This document shows, piece after piece, positions 43,775 through 55,032 of a stretch of 64,000 bases of DNA (positions within the stretch are counted from its first letter, which is position 1; the number at the start of each line of letters is the position of its first letter). The notes under the pieces were generated by a model that was not told the DNA's origin, ran no database searches, and saw nothing but the letters and a program-made list of their open reading frames with translations. Position numbers and translations under genes: made by a program. The DNA is taken from the NCBI RefSeq assembly GCF_003387575.1, contig NZ_QUAB01000039.1, positions 119,996-183,995 of the forward strand, read 5' to 3'. This stretch comes from Microbacterium bovistercoris (GTDB taxonomy: Bacteria > Actinomycetota > Actinomycetes > Actinomycetales > Microbacteriaceae).

Positions 43775-43780
43775 ACGCTA
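43775..43780 (-). promoter_or_regulatory. Probable -10 of pstSCAB
   Basis: TAGCGT on the minus strand, about 55 bases before pstS and at a suitable distance downstream of the Pho box. Confidence 0.4.
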
Positions 43781-43811
43781 GGAGTGACGGTTAACGAGAC
43801 TGTCCCGTGCG

Positions 43812-43833
43812 GGTGAACGGAAGGTGAACGGAT
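43812..43833 (-). promoter_or_regulatory. Pho box before pstS
   Basis: On the minus strand, two adjacent 11-base units (TCCGTTCACCT and TCCGTTCACCC) match the GTTCACC direct repeats bound by actinobacterial PhoP/RegX3. Its place upstream of a -10 box suits activation. Confidence 0.75.
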
Positions 43834-43874
43834 GGCGGCGCAGAGAAGACGGCGCCCGTGAGAACCCCGGGAAC

Positions 43875-44833
43875 TCAGACCAGCGGGTCGTGCGTCTCGA
43901 TCGAGATGATCCCGGAACCGGGGTTGGTGGCCGAGAGGTGGACGACCGAGAACGCGCCCGGTTCGAGCGCGCTCGCGCTGGCGACGTAGGACCCGCGCAT
44001 GGTCCCCGTGGCCAGGGCGATCTCGGACAGGAGGTCGGGCAGCACGGGCCCGTGGCTGCAGATCACGGCCGCCTCGCGCAGACGCACGCGCTTGCCGATG
44101 ACTCCGCGCAGATCCGCGGTGCCGGCCTCCCAGGCGTCCTGCCCGATGCGACGGGTCTTCTTCGGCTTGATGCCGAGCGCCTTGGCGAGCGGTCTCACGG
44201 TGCGCGCGCAGCGCACCGCGTCGCTCGTGACGATCCTGGTCACGCCGAACGCGCGCAGGGGGCCGACGATCGCCTTGGCCTGTGACTCTCCGCGTCCGGT
44301 GAGGGGGCGCTCGGCATCGACGCCGTCCCAGTCGGCGCGGGCGACGGCCTTGCCGTGCCGAAGCGCGATGAGCGGGAACGTCTGCAGCACCCCGTCGTCG
44401 ACGAGGTTCGCGAAGTTGTCCAGGATCTCGGTGTCCACCGGGTAGCTGAGATGGGCGCGGGCCTTCTTCAGGCTGACCCATTCGATCGCGGCGATCTCGC
44501 TGTTCGGCACGAAGGTGGATGCCCGGATCGCATCATCCGTGGCCTCGGCGGCCCAGTAGTGCACGACCTTCTGCCGCTTGGGCCTGAGGAAGTACCGGCT
44601 CACGCCGACCGGGACGCCGAGCACGACGCGGATGCCGGTCTCCTCATGCACTTCGCGCACCGCGGTCTCGGCGAGCGTCTCGCCGGGGTCGACCTTGCCC
44701 TTGGGTAGGGTGACGTCCTGGTACTTCGTGCGATGGATGAGCAGGATGCGCAGCTTGCCGTCGACGAGTCGCCACACGACGCATCCGGCCGCGTAGACGG
44801 CCTTGTCCGACGCCAGTGCGATCGTTGTGGGGA

Positions 44834-44837
<4 letters not shown>
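43875..44837 (-). CDS. Nudix hydrolase fused to a histidine phosphatase (MutT1-like)
   Basis: The 320-residue protein has an N-terminal Nudix domain with [20 protein letters not shown] (residues 47-66) matching the Nudix box, and a C-terminal SixA-like phosphoglycerate-mutase domain with ALRHGKA near residue 160 and a second His in ICSHGPVL near residue 262. This is the architecture of mycobacterial MutT1, which clears 8-oxo-dGTP and diadenosine polyphosphates. The mutT1-ppk pairing is shared with M. tuberculosis. Its ATG overlaps the ppk stop by four bases. Confidence 0.92.
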
Positions 44838-46999
<2,162 letters not shown>

Positions 47000-47047
47000 G
47001 GGTACATCCTTGCACCGACCGATGACGCGGCGGTTAACCGATGACGC

Positions 47048-47716
47048 TCACTCCGCGGCATCCTCGTCGTAGAGGTTGAAGCGATAGCCGACGTTGCGGA
47101 CCGTGCCGATGGCCTGCTCGGCGTCGCCGAGCTTGGCGCGCAGCCGCCGGACGTGCACGTCGACGGTGCGGGTGCCGCCGAAGTAGTCGTAGCCCCACAC
47201 CTCGCTGAGCAGCTGCTCGCGCGTGAACACCCTCGACGGATGCGTGGCGAGGAAGTGCAGCAGTTGGAACTCCTTGTAGGTGAGGTCCAGGGGTCTGCCG
47301 TGCAGTTTCGCCGAGTACGACTGCTCGTCGATCGTGATCCCGGATGCCTGCACCCGGACGGGCTCCGCGGACTCTGCGGCACGCGTGAGCGCGAGACGGA
47401 TGCGGGCGTCGACCTCGGCCGGGCCCGCGGAGGTCAGCAGCAGATCGTCGAATCCCCAGTCCGAGGCGACCGCCGGCATCCCGCCCTCGGTCACCACGAG
47501 CAGCACCGGGGTGTGCTCGCCCGTCGTGCGCAGCAGCCGGCAGAGCGCCTTCGCCGAGGAGAGGTCGGTGCGCGCGTCGACCAGCAGCAGATCGGCCTCG
47601 GGAGCGGACAGCAGATGCCCGGCATCCGCGGGATGAGGGCGCACGGCGTGCGTGAGGAACTCCAGGGCGGGCAGAACGCCATCCGCATCCGAGGTGAGTA
47701 CCAGCAACCGGGCCAC
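47048..47716 (-). CDS. glnR: Nitrogen regulator GlnR, OmpR-type
   Basis: The 222-residue protein matches actinobacterial GlnR: an atypical receiver with [21 protein letters not shown] and [21 protein letters not shown], lacking the normal acidic pocket, and a winged helix with [20 protein letters not shown] (residues 140-159), [20 protein letters not shown] and [10 protein letters not shown]. GlnR acts as an orphan homodimer without a kinase and controls nitrogen assimilation genes. Its position beside pst/ppk links nitrogen and phosphate control, as in M. tuberculosis near Rv0818. A divergent membrane-protein gene starts 39 bases away. Confidence 0.88.
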   Translation of the reverse strand: MARLLVLTSDADGVLPALEFLTHAVRPHPADAGHLLSAPEADLLLVDARTDLSSAKALCRLLRTTGEHTPVLLVVTEGGMPAVASDWGFDDLLLTSAGPAEVDARIRLALTRAAESAEPVRVQASGITIDEQSYSAKLHGRPLDLTYKEFQLLHFLATHPSRVFTREQLLSEVWGYDYFGGTRTVDVHVRRLRAKLGDAEQAIGTVRNVGYRFNLYDEDAAE

Positions 47717-47755
47717 CTGACCATGCTATTCAGTCTGAGGTGAGAGGATGGACAC

Positions 47756-48049
47756 ATGACCGAACCAGCGCTGGCGCCGCGTAACGCATACGTCGGCGTG
47801 TACATCGTGTGGGGCATCGCCGTCGCCGCCTCGATCGTGCTGGGCATCGTGCTTCCCGAGGACGACCGCGTGCCGTGGATGCTGGTGGCGTTCGGCATCG
47901 TGGTGCTGCTCTCCTTCGCCGTGCAGTTGTGGTTCGGCAGGGTCGAGGGCTTCATCGTGCGGGTCTCCGCCAGCGTGATCGGCGCCCTGCTGATCATGGG
48001 CCTGATCTCCGTCGGGTTCGGCCTGGCTGCGCTGGTGCCCACCGCATAG
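47756..48049 (+). CDS. Small integral membrane protein
   Basis: A 97-residue protein with three membrane helices (about residues 12-32, 40-60 and 68-92) and a charged loop PEDDRVP. I do not recognise the family beyond similarity to unnamed actinobacterial membrane proteins in the glnR neighbourhood. GAGAGG lies upstream of the ATG. Divergent from glnR. Confidence 0.75.
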   Translation: MTEPALAPRNAYVGVYIVWGIAVAASIVLGIVLPEDDRVPWMLVAFGIVVLLSFAVQLWFGRVEGFIVRVSASVIGALLIMGLISVGFGLAALVPTA

Positions 48050-48072
48050 CGACCGTTCGACGCGCGAGCGGT

Positions 48073-48078
48073 TAGAGT
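48073..48078 (+). promoter_or_regulatory. -10 box of the 37-residue peptide gene
   Basis: TAGAGT ends seven bases before ATG 48086, predicting a leaderless mRNA for the peptide-nitrobindin-ygfZ unit. Confidence 0.5.
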
Positions 48079-48085
48079 GAATGTC

Positions 48086-48199
48086 ATGGACGTCGTCGCG
48101 CTCGAATTCTTCTTCCTCGGTCTGCTGGGCCTCGCGAGCCTCGCGATCGCCTTCGTCTCGGTCGTGGTTCTGGTCAACCTGTTCCGCGGCCAGCGCTGA
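48086..48199 (+). CDS. 37-residue membrane peptide
   Basis: A short frame encodes MDVVALEFFFLGLLGLASLA, then a second hydrophobic stretch and the basic end FRGQR: a single membrane helix of about 28 residues with an acidic outside start and a positive inside end. A -10 box seven bases before the ATG and the coding gene seven bases downstream support translation. Its function is unknown; it could modulate a membrane partner or serve as a leader for the nitrobindin gene. Confidence 0.55.
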   Translation: MDVVALEFFFLGLLGLASLAIAFVSVVVLVNLFRGQR

Positions 48200-48206
48200 C
48201 CGGATC

Positions 48207-48800
48207 GTGTTCGATCTGCCCACAGATCTCCCCGCCGACCTGGTGCCGCTGTCGTGGCTGCTCGGTGTGTGGGAGGGCACGGGCGTCATCGACTACACCG
48301 CGGACGAGCAGCACCTGCAGGGTGAGTTCTCGCACCGTGTGAGCTTCAGTCATGACGGCGGCCCGTTCCTGAACTACGCGGCGACCGCGTCGTTCCTCGG
48401 CGGTGATGCGCCGGTGCCCCTGCTCGCCGAGAGCGGCTTCTGGCGGCTCGGACGCCCGCACGGCGAGACCGACCCCGGACCGGCGCTGCTGCCGCCGACC
48501 GCGGAGGCTGCGCCGCGCAGCGCCGCCGACGTCGAGCACCTGCGCACCGAACAGGGTTTCCCGCTCGAGGTGTCGCTCGCGCACTCCGACGGCACGCTCG
48601 AGCTGTACCTCGGCCGCATCGACGGCCCGCGCATCGACATCGCCACAGATGCCGTGGTGCGCACCGCGGGGGCGAAGCCCTACGCCGCGGCATCCCGGAT
48701 GTACGGGCTGGTCGACGGGCACCTGCTCTGGGCGTGGGACATCGCGGCGTTCGGTTCGCCGCTCGCCTCGCACGCCTCAGCGAGATTGGCGAAGGTATGA
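48207..48800 (+). CDS. Nitrobindin-like heme-binding beta-barrel protein
   Basis: The 197-residue protein has the nitrobindin start PLSWLLGVWEGTGVIDY (residues 13-29), FSHDGGPFLNYAATA, ESGFWRLGR, and a C-terminal LASHASARLAKV whose His corresponds to the heme-axial His of M. tuberculosis nitrobindin. The family binds ferric heme and reacts with nitric oxide or peroxynitrite. GTG 48207 is a family-consistent start but has no clear ribosome site, suggesting coupling to the small peptide gene. It overlaps ygfZ by ATGA. Confidence 0.86.
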   Translation: MFDLPTDLPADLVPLSWLLGVWEGTGVIDYTADEQHLQGEFSHRVSFSHDGGPFLNYAATASFLGGDAPVPLLAESGFWRLGRPHGETDPGPALLPPTAEAAPRSAADVEHLRTEQGFPLEVSLAHSDGTLELYLGRIDGPRIDIATDAVVRTAGAKPYAAASRMYGLVDGHLLWAWDIAAFGSPLASHASARLAKV

Positions 48801-49918
48801 GTCTGGACGCGTTCGCGGCACTGCCCGGCGCGGTGCGCGACGGTGACACGATCGCGCACTTCGGCGACCCGATCGGCGAGCAGCGCCGCCTGGCATCCGG
48901 TTCGGCCGTCGTGCCGCTCGGTGACCGCACCGTCATCGAGGTCGCGGGGGAGGACCGGCTGACCTGGCTGGACTCGATCACCTCGCAGGCGCTGACCGGG
49001 CTGCGTCCCGGCGACAGCACGGAGCTGTTCGTGCTCGACCCCCAGGGGCGCATCGAGCACGATGCCGCCGTGCTGGAGGACGGGTCGTCGGTGTGGCTGA
49101 TCGCCGACGCCGGCGACGCGGAGGGGCTGGCGACCTGGCTGCAGCGGATGGTGTTCCGCTCGCGTGCCGTGGTCACTCCGCGCCCCGAGCTCTCCCTGAT
49201 CGGCTACGTCGACGGCGGCTCGGCCGCTGAGGCCGTCACGGCGGATGCGCCGAACGGAGTGCCGCTGGTGTGGGCTGACCCGTGGCAGCAGGTGCAGCCG
49301 GGCGGATTCCAGTACTCGCAGGTGGCGGAGCATCCCGGTGCGGAACTCGCCTGGCGTGTCGCCATCGTGTCCGACCCCTCGGCGCTCGCTGACGGCGACG
49401 TCGCCGGTGCGCTCGGCGACGTCGCCGGTGCGCTCGCCGCGGAGGCGCTGCGCATCGCGGCCTGGCGGCCGCGCTGGAGCTTCGAGGTGGACGAAAAGTC
49501 CATCCCGCACGAGGCCGACTGGATCCGCAGCGCGGTGCACCTGAACAAGGGCTGCTATCGCGGGCAGGAGACGGTCGCCAAGGTGCACAATCTCGGTCAT
49601 CCGCCCCGTCGTCTCGCGCTGCTGCAGCTCGACGGCAGCGACGCCGTGCTGCCGGAGCCCGGAGCCCCGGTGTTCGCCGGCGAGGCCGAGGTCGGGCATG
49701 TGACGTCGTCCGCCAGGCATCACGAGGACGGTCCGATCGCGCTCGCGATCCTCTCGCGCCGCGCGCCGGTCGGCGACCTGGTGGTGCGCGCGGACGGCGT
49801 GGACATCGCGGCGGCGCAGCAGGTGATCGTGCCGGCGGATGCGGGCGCCACCGCCGAGGTCCCACGCCTCACGCGCCTGTCCCGCCGCCCGGCGGGTCAG
49901 GACCCCCGCAACGCCTGA
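48797..49918 (+). CDS. ygfZ: YgfZ/GcvT-like folate-binding protein
   Basis: Helps assemble or repair iron-sulfur proteins with tetrahydrofolate. The 373-residue protein has the GcvT-like fold with LTWLDSITSQAL near residue 55, the invariant YgfZ signature KGCYRGQETVAK near residue 253, and a C-terminal barrel. A perfect tandem 21-bp repeat at 49394-49435 encodes GDVAGAL twice. Coupled by ATGA to the nitrobindin gene, a pairing seen in other actinobacteria. Confidence 0.92.
   Translation: MSLDAFAALPGAVRDGDTIAHFGDPIGEQRRLASGSAVVPLGDRTVIEVAGEDRLTWLDSITSQALTGLRPGDSTELFVLDPQGRIEHDAAVLEDGSSVWLIADAGDAEGLATWLQRMVFRSRAVVTPRPELSLIGYVDGGSAAEAVTADAPNGVPLVWADPWQQVQPGGFQYSQVAEHPGAELAWRVAIVSDPSALADGDVAGALGDVAGALAAEALRIAAWRPRWSFEVDEKSIPHEADWIRSAVHLNKGCYRGQETVAKVHNLGHPPRRLALLQLDGSDAVLPEPGAPVFAGEAEVGHVTSSARHHEDGPIALAILSRRAPVGDLVVRADGVDIAAAQQVIVPADAGATAEVPRLTRLSRRPAGQDPRNA
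49394..49435 (+). repeat. Perfect tandem 21-bp repeat in ygfZ
   Basis: Units 49394-49414 and 49415-49435 are identical and encode GDVAGAL-GDVAGAL in frame. Confidence 0.9.
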
Positions 49919-49921
49919 GGA

Positions 49922-50752
49922 CTACGAGAGCTCGTAGGCCGGGGCCACGGTGCGCCACGGCACCGTCAGCTCGCCCAGGCGCCAGCGGCGCCGGTCGCCG
50001 AGCACCGGCACGCCCTGGTCTCGCAGGGCCGTGGCCACGGCGATGAAGCGCTGTGCGGCGCCGAAGGCCGACAGCGGAGCGGCGCGATCCCACTCCCGAT
50101 CGAGTGCGGTGAGCAGTTCGTGCACACGCTCACCGCGGATGTTGCGGTGGATCAGCGCCTTCGGCAGTCGTTCCGCGACGACGGAAGGACGCTCGAGCTC
50201 AGACACCTTCAGCGAGATCGTGAAGCGCTGCGGGATACCGTGCTCGTCGACCTCGACCCACGAGGCGATGCGGCCGATCTCGTCGCAGGTGCCCTCGAAC
50301 AGCAGCCCGCCGTGCGCGAGCCGTGAGGTCATCCGCCCCCAGGCGTCCTGCACCTGCGCCTCGTCGTACTGCCGGAGCACGTTCATCGCGCGGATCACCG
50401 CGGGGCGGCGTCCAGCCGGAAGCGGCACCTCGAATCCACCGCGTGCGAACGACACCGGAAGTTCCGCGGGGAACGAGGTCGTCCCCGCCCGCACCTCTTC
50501 GAGCTGCGCGGATGCCTTCGCGACGCGCTCCGGGTCGAGTTCGAGCCCGATCACCGAGACGTCGGCGCGTACCTTGCGCAGCCTCCTTGCGAGCTCGAAC
50601 GCCGTGACCCCGCTCGCTCCGAACCCGAGGTCCACCACCAGCGGATCGGCTGCCCTGCGCAGCGCTTCCGACGCCGCGATGGCCCGATCGTTCCTGCGCA
50701 GTCGGTTGGTCCCGGTCGTCCCCCGCGTCGCCTGACCGATCACTCCCGCCAT
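49922..50752 (-). CDS. Class I SAM-dependent methyltransferase
   Basis: The 276-residue protein has a Rossmann-type SAM site: VVDLGFGASGVTAFELARRL (residues 39-58, motif I), VIGLELDPERVAKA (motif II, acidic ribose contact) and AVIRAMNVLRQYDEAQV (about residue 118), followed by a C-terminal half with DREWDRAAP. Substrate unknown. It is convergent with ygfZ (three bases between stops) and its upstream side faces an inverted-repeat element. Confidence 0.82.
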   Translation of the reverse strand: MAGVIGQATRGTTGTNRLRRNDRAIAASEALRRAADPLVVDLGFGASGVTAFELARRLRKVRADVSVIGLELDPERVAKASAQLEEVRAGTTSFPAELPVSFARGGFEVPLPAGRRPAVIRAMNVLRQYDEAQVQDAWGRMTSRLAHGGLLFEGTCDEIGRIASWVEVDEHGIPQRFTISLKVSELERPSVVAERLPKALIHRNIRGERVHELLTALDREWDRAAPLSAFGAAQRFIAVATALRDQGVPVLGDRRRWRLGELTVPWRTVAPAYELS

Positions 50753-50846
50753 GCCCCCATTCTCCCAAAGCTCCCCGCGCCCCAGACACGCCCGTCCCCT
50801 CTCTCACCCCAAGAGGGTGCGCGCCTCCCAGAAGCACGAGGGCGCA

Positions 50847-50920
50847 GTGACGTTCCCGGAGCGAGCATCGGGGAGGAGCGAAGCGGAGGGGCCCCGCTCT
50901 GCGAGCGCAGGGAACGTCAC
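50847..50920. repeat. 74-base element with 11-bp perfect terminal inverted repeats
   Basis: GTGACGTTCCC (50847-50857) and GGGAACGTCAC (50910-50920) enclose a purine-rich centre with GGAGCGAGC and GCGAGCGCA variants. It lies in the gap upstream of both the methyltransferase and gpmA genes (50753-50979), which has no gene. Confidence 0.75.
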
Positions 50921-50967
50921 GGAGCCCGCCCCACGGTCATCCCGAGAAACAGAAAACCGCCCCACGA

Positions 50968-50973
50968 TAAACT
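50968..50973 (+). promoter_or_regulatory. -10 box giving a leaderless gpmA mRNA
   Basis: TAAACT ends six bases before the gpmA ATG. Confidence 0.55.
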
Positions 50974-50979
50974 GCCATC

Positions 50980-51723
50980 ATGACGCGCACCCTCATCCTG
51001 CTCCGCCACGGCCAGAGCGAATGGAACCAGCTCAACCTCTTCACCGGCTGGGTAGACGTCCGTCTCACCGAGCAGGGCGAGGCAGAAGCGCGCCGCGGCG
51101 GCGAGCTGCTGGCCGAGTCGGGTCTTCTGCCCGATGTGCTGCACACCTCGCTGCTCAGCCGTGCGATCCAGACCGCGAACATCGCGCTGGATGCCGCTGA
51201 CCGGCTGTGGATCCCGGTGACCCGCTCCTGGCGGCTGAACGAGCGCCACTACGGCGCGCTGCAGGGCAAGGACAAGGCGCAGACGCTTGCCGAGTTCGGC
51301 CCCGAGCAGTTCCAGCTCTGGCGGCGGTCCTTCGACGTGCCGCCGCCGCTGCTCGACGACGACAGCGAGTTCAGCCAGGTGAACGACCCGCGCTATGCCG
51401 GCATCGACGGCGAGATCCCGCGCACCGAGTCGCTGAAGCTCGTCATCGACCGCCTGCTGCCGTACTGGGAGTCCGCGATCGTCCCCGACCTCGAGGCCGG
51501 CAAGACCGTGCTGGTCACCGCGCACGGCAACTCGCTGCGCGGCCTGGTCAAGCACCTCGAGGGCATCAGCGACGACGACATCGCCGAGCTGAACATCCCC
51601 ACCGGCATCCCGTTGGTCTACGAGCTCGACGAGAACAACGTGCCCACCGGCCCCGGCCGCTACCTCGACCCCGAGGCCGCTGCCGCCGGCGCCGCCGCGG
51701 TCGCGGCACAGGGCAAGAAGTAA
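50980..51723 (+). CDS. gpmA: 2,3-bisphosphoglycerate-dependent phosphoglycerate mutase
   Basis: Interconverts 3- and 2-phosphoglycerate in glycolysis. The 247-residue protein has the phospho-accepting His in [10 protein letters not shown] (residue 10), [11 protein letters not shown] near residue 57, [20 protein letters not shown] near residue 83, and the second catalytic His in [16 protein letters not shown] near residue 183. Full length. It precedes phoU and senX3-regX3, the same neighbourhood as gpm1 in M. tuberculosis. Confidence 0.97.
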   Translation: MTRTLILLRHGQSEWNQLNLFTGWVDVRLTEQGEAEARRGGELLAESGLLPDVLHTSLLSRAIQTANIALDAADRLWIPVTRSWRLNERHYGALQGKDKAQTLAEFGPEQFQLWRRSFDVPPPLLDDDSEFSQVNDPRYAGIDGEIPRTESLKLVIDRLLPYWESAIVPDLEAGKTVLVTAHGNSLRGLVKHLEGISDDDIAELNIPTGIPLVYELDENNVPTGPGRYLDPEAAAAGAAAVAAQGKK

Positions 51724-51746
51724 CCGCAGGCTCCCTCGCGACGCCG

Positions 51747-51782
51747 AAACCCCTCCTGATTCACGCGAATCAGGAGGGGTTT
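51747..51782 (+). terminator. 16-bp hairpin terminator after gpmA
   Basis: AAACCCCTCCTGATTC pairs perfectly with GAATCAGGAGGGGTTT around an ACGC loop, 24 bases after the gpmA stop; A/T ends allow function on either strand. Confidence 0.85.
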
Positions 51783-51799
51783 CGACGTTCGGGCGTCCG

Positions 51800-52080
51800 G
51801 GTTCGGCATCCCGACGTGTTCGCGCTACTCTCTGCTGCTCGCGCGGCGCGTATTTCTGCCGCGCGAGCCGAGGAGTGCAGCGCGAGCGGGGTGGAGCGGG
51901 ACGGTGAGGCGGTGAACGACCGCGCAGTGATGCATGGACGGAGGCGGCGTGGTCGGGAGCCCGCGCCGCAGACTCCTTCTCGCGCTACAGTTCTCGGCAT
52001 CCCGACGTGTTCGCGCTACAGTCTTCTGCTCGCGCGGCGCGTATTCGCGCAGCGCGAGCGGTGACCTGTAGCGCGAGCGG
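51800..52080. repeat. Two further copies of the ~86-base repeat
   Basis: The gap 51783-52167 has no gene. Two direct copies of about 85 bases lie around cores 51837-51868 and 52028-52059; both begin GGCATCCCGACGTGTTCGCG and contain GCTCGCGCGGCGCGTATT then GCGCGAGC. They match the 25-kb pair in core length (32 bases) and flanks. Further GCGCGAG words follow up to 52140. Confidence 0.88.
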
Positions 52081-52167
52081 CGAAGTGCCGCGCGAAGGGA
52101 GAACGGCAGCGGATGCCGTGACGTGCCGCGCGAGGGGCGCGGCCGCAGGCGGCAGGGTGCCGACCGG

Positions 52168-52878
52168 TCAGGCGTGGCCCGAGCCGGTCTCCTCCTGCTC
52201 CTGGGCCTCCGCAGCGAGGGCGATGTCCTCCTCGTCCACAGCCCAGTCGCCGGTGGCGAGGTAGACGACCTTCTTCGCGACGGCCACGGCGTGGTCCGCG
52301 AAGCGCTCGTGGTAGCGGCTGGCGAGCGTGGCGTCGACGGTCGCGGTCGCCTCGCCCTTCCAGTTGTCGCTGAGCACCTTCTCGAAGACGCGGGCGTGCA
52401 GCTCGTCGACGTCGTCGTCCGCGTTGCGGATCGCGTCCGCCAGGCGCAGGTCCTGAGTGCGGAGCAGCTCGGCGAGGGTTCGGGCGATCTCGACGTCCAG
52501 CTCGCCCATCCGGGTGAAGGTTCCCTTCAGGCCCTTCGGGATCGCGCGCTCCGGGAAGCGCAGGCGGGCGAGCTGGGCGATGTGCTCGGCCATGTCGCCC
52601 ATGCGCTCCAGCGACGCGCTCACGCGCAGCGCGGTGATGACGATGCGCAGGTCGCGGGCGACCGGCTGCTGGCGGGCGAGGATCTCGATGGCGCGCTCGT
52701 CGAGCGTCACTGCCAGCTCGTCGATGCGTGCGTCATCGGCGATGACCTCCTCGGCGAGGGAGACGTCGCTCGTGGCGAAGGCGCGGGTGGCCTTGTCGAT
52801 GGAGACGGTGACGAGCTCGGCGATCTCGACCAGCTGGGCCTGCAGATCCTCGAGGGACTGGTGGAAGACTTCGCGCAT
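52168..52878 (-). CDS. phoU: Phosphate signalling protein PhoU
   Basis: Links Pst transporter state to the histidine kinase. The 236-residue protein has the two PhoU three-helix repeats: MREVFHQSLEDLQAQLVEIA at the start, ARDLRIVITALRVSASLERMGD near residue 75 (metal-binding E-x-x-x-D type), and the second RYHERFADHAVAVAKKVVY near residue 190. ATG 52878 starts the family sequence; AAAGG lies 13 bases upstream. Divergent from senX3, sharing a 200-base control region with Pho-box-like repeats. Confidence 0.95.
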   Translation of the reverse strand: MREVFHQSLEDLQAQLVEIAELVTVSIDKATRAFATSDVSLAEEVIADDARIDELAVTLDERAIEILARQQPVARDLRIVITALRVSASLERMGDMAEHIAQLARLRFPERAIPKGLKGTFTRMGELDVEIARTLAELLRTQDLRLADAIRNADDDVDELHARVFEKVLSDNWKGEATATVDATLASRYHERFADHAVAVAKKVVYLATGDWAVDEEDIALAAEAQEQEETGSGHA

Positions 52879-52976
52879 TGTCCGGCGCAACCTTTCGTCA
52901 TGGGCCCGGGCTCGTGTCGCCGGGTGCGTGGCACGCGCAACGCCTGCGGCGCGCCCTGGGCGATTGTGTCCGCCGA

Positions 52977-53054
52977 AGGTTAACGGATGGTGCCCGGCAT
53001 GTGAACAGTATGCCGTGCGCCCGCGGAAGTCCGGGCGAACGGCAGGTGACGCGT
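52977..53054. promoter_or_regulatory. Pho-box-like repeats between phoU and senX3
   Basis: Three adjacent 11-base units at 52977-53009 (AGGTTAACGGA, TGGTGCCCGGC, ATGTGAACAGT) and two at 53033-53054 (GGGCGAACGGC, AGGTGACGCGT) resemble the GGTGAACGGA units of the pstS Pho box. The middle unit is poor. Confidence 0.5.
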
Positions 53055-53066
53055 TCGCCACGGCCC

Positions 53067-53072
53067 TACGCT
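53067..53072 (+). promoter_or_regulatory. -10 box giving a leaderless senX3 mRNA
   Basis: TACGCT ends six bases before ATG 53079. Confidence 0.5.
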
Positions 53073-53078
53073 GGTGGC

Positions 53079-54283
53079 ATGACCTCGCCGCATATCGCGC
53101 TGTTCGCCCTTGCCATCGGCGCGATCATCGGCGCGGGCCTCGTGCTGCTCGTGGGCTGGGCGTACCGCGCCAGGGCGCAGGCCGCGGAGGAGACCTCGCA
53201 GGCCGTCCCCGCTGGCACGATCGACGTGCTCGCCAGCATGGATGACGCCGCCTGCGTGCTGGACGCCTCCGGGCTCGTGCTCGCCGTCTCGCAGGCTGCG
53301 ACGCGGTTCGGCATCGAGGCCGGAGCGGTGCTGGAGAACGCCGAGCTGCGCCAGCTCGTGCGCTCGGTGAGGCAGTCCGGGGGCAGCGCGACCGAGACGC
53401 TGCGCATCTCCCGCGGCGGCGTACGGCTGGATCCGCGCCTCGTGTCCGCACGCGCCAGCGCCATGGGGGCGCGACTGACGCTGCTGATCATCCGCGACGT
53501 CACCGAGCGCGAGCGGCTCGATCAGATGCGCAACGACTTCGTCGCGAACACCAGCCACGAGCTGAAGACACCTGTGGGTGCGGTGACGCTGCTCGCCGAG
53601 GCGATCGAATCCGCGGCCGACGACCCCGAGCAGGTGCGCAGGTTCGCGGCCCGGATCCAGGCGGAGGCGGGAAGGCTCGGCCAGCTCACCGGCCGCATCA
53701 TGAGCCTGTCCCGGCTGCAGTCCTCCGACGGACTCTCCGGCCTGCGGCCGGTGTCGCTCGACGAGGTGATCGCATCGTCACTCGAGGCGCACGCGGTACA
53801 GGCCGACTCGGCCGCCGTCGAGCTGGTGCGCGGCGGAGACCGCGGCACGTGGGTGCTCGGTGACGCGCAGATCCTGATCGAGGCGGTCGGCAACCTCCTC
53901 GCGAACGCCATCGCATACTCCCCGCAGGGCTCGCGTGTCGGCGTCGGCGTGCGTGTGGAGGGCGAAGTCGTCGAGATCGCCGTGACCGATCAGGGCATCG
54001 GCATCGCGGAGGCCGATCGTGAGCGCATCTTCGAGCGGTTCTACCGCGCCGATGAGGCCCGCTCCCGCCGCACCGGCGGCACCGGCCTCGGCCTCTCGAT
54101 CGTCAAGCACGCCGCGCAGCGCCATGGCGGGGAGGTGCGACTGTGGTCCCGCCCGGGGCGCGGATCGACCTTCACCGTCCGGCTGCCGCGCATCGAGGCG
54201 CCGTCAGCAGACGGAACGGGCAAGAAGAAAAAGAAGAAGCGGGCGAAGAAGGACGCCACCCGCACCCGGAACGGAGAGAACGC

Positions 54284-54287
<4 letters not shown>
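53079..54287 (+). CDS. senX3: Phosphate-responsive sensor histidine kinase
   Basis: The 402-residue protein has one N-terminal membrane helix (about residues 5-27), a PAS-like domain (about 45-145) with IDVLASMDDAACVLD, HisKA with FVANTSHELKTPVGAVTLL (phospho-His near residue 160), and HATPase motifs NLLANAIAYSP, DQGIGIAEAD and GTGLGLSIV. It ends in a Lys-rich tail (KKKKKKRAKK). This is the SenX3/PhoR type, silenced by PhoU when phosphate is ample. It overlaps regX3 by ATGA. Confidence 0.95.
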
Positions 54288-54967
<680 letters not shown>

Positions 54968-54979
54968 TCGCCCCGGACG

Positions 54980-55019
54980 CAGAGGAGGCCGGCCGCGGAA
55001 CGCGGGCCGGCCTCCTCTG
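54980..55019. terminator. 15-bp hairpin between regX3 and lpqE
   Basis: CAGAGGAGGCCGGCC (54980-54994) pairs perfectly with GGCCGGCCTCCTCTG (55005-55019) around a 10-base loop, between convergent genes. Confidence 0.8.
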
Positions 55020-55032
55020 TGAAGAACTCGTG

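Noticed and set aside
49869..50093. Small minus-strand frame overlapping the ygfZ and methyltransferase ends
   Set aside because: It overlaps two confident genes and is rich in Arg and Pro with no start signal.
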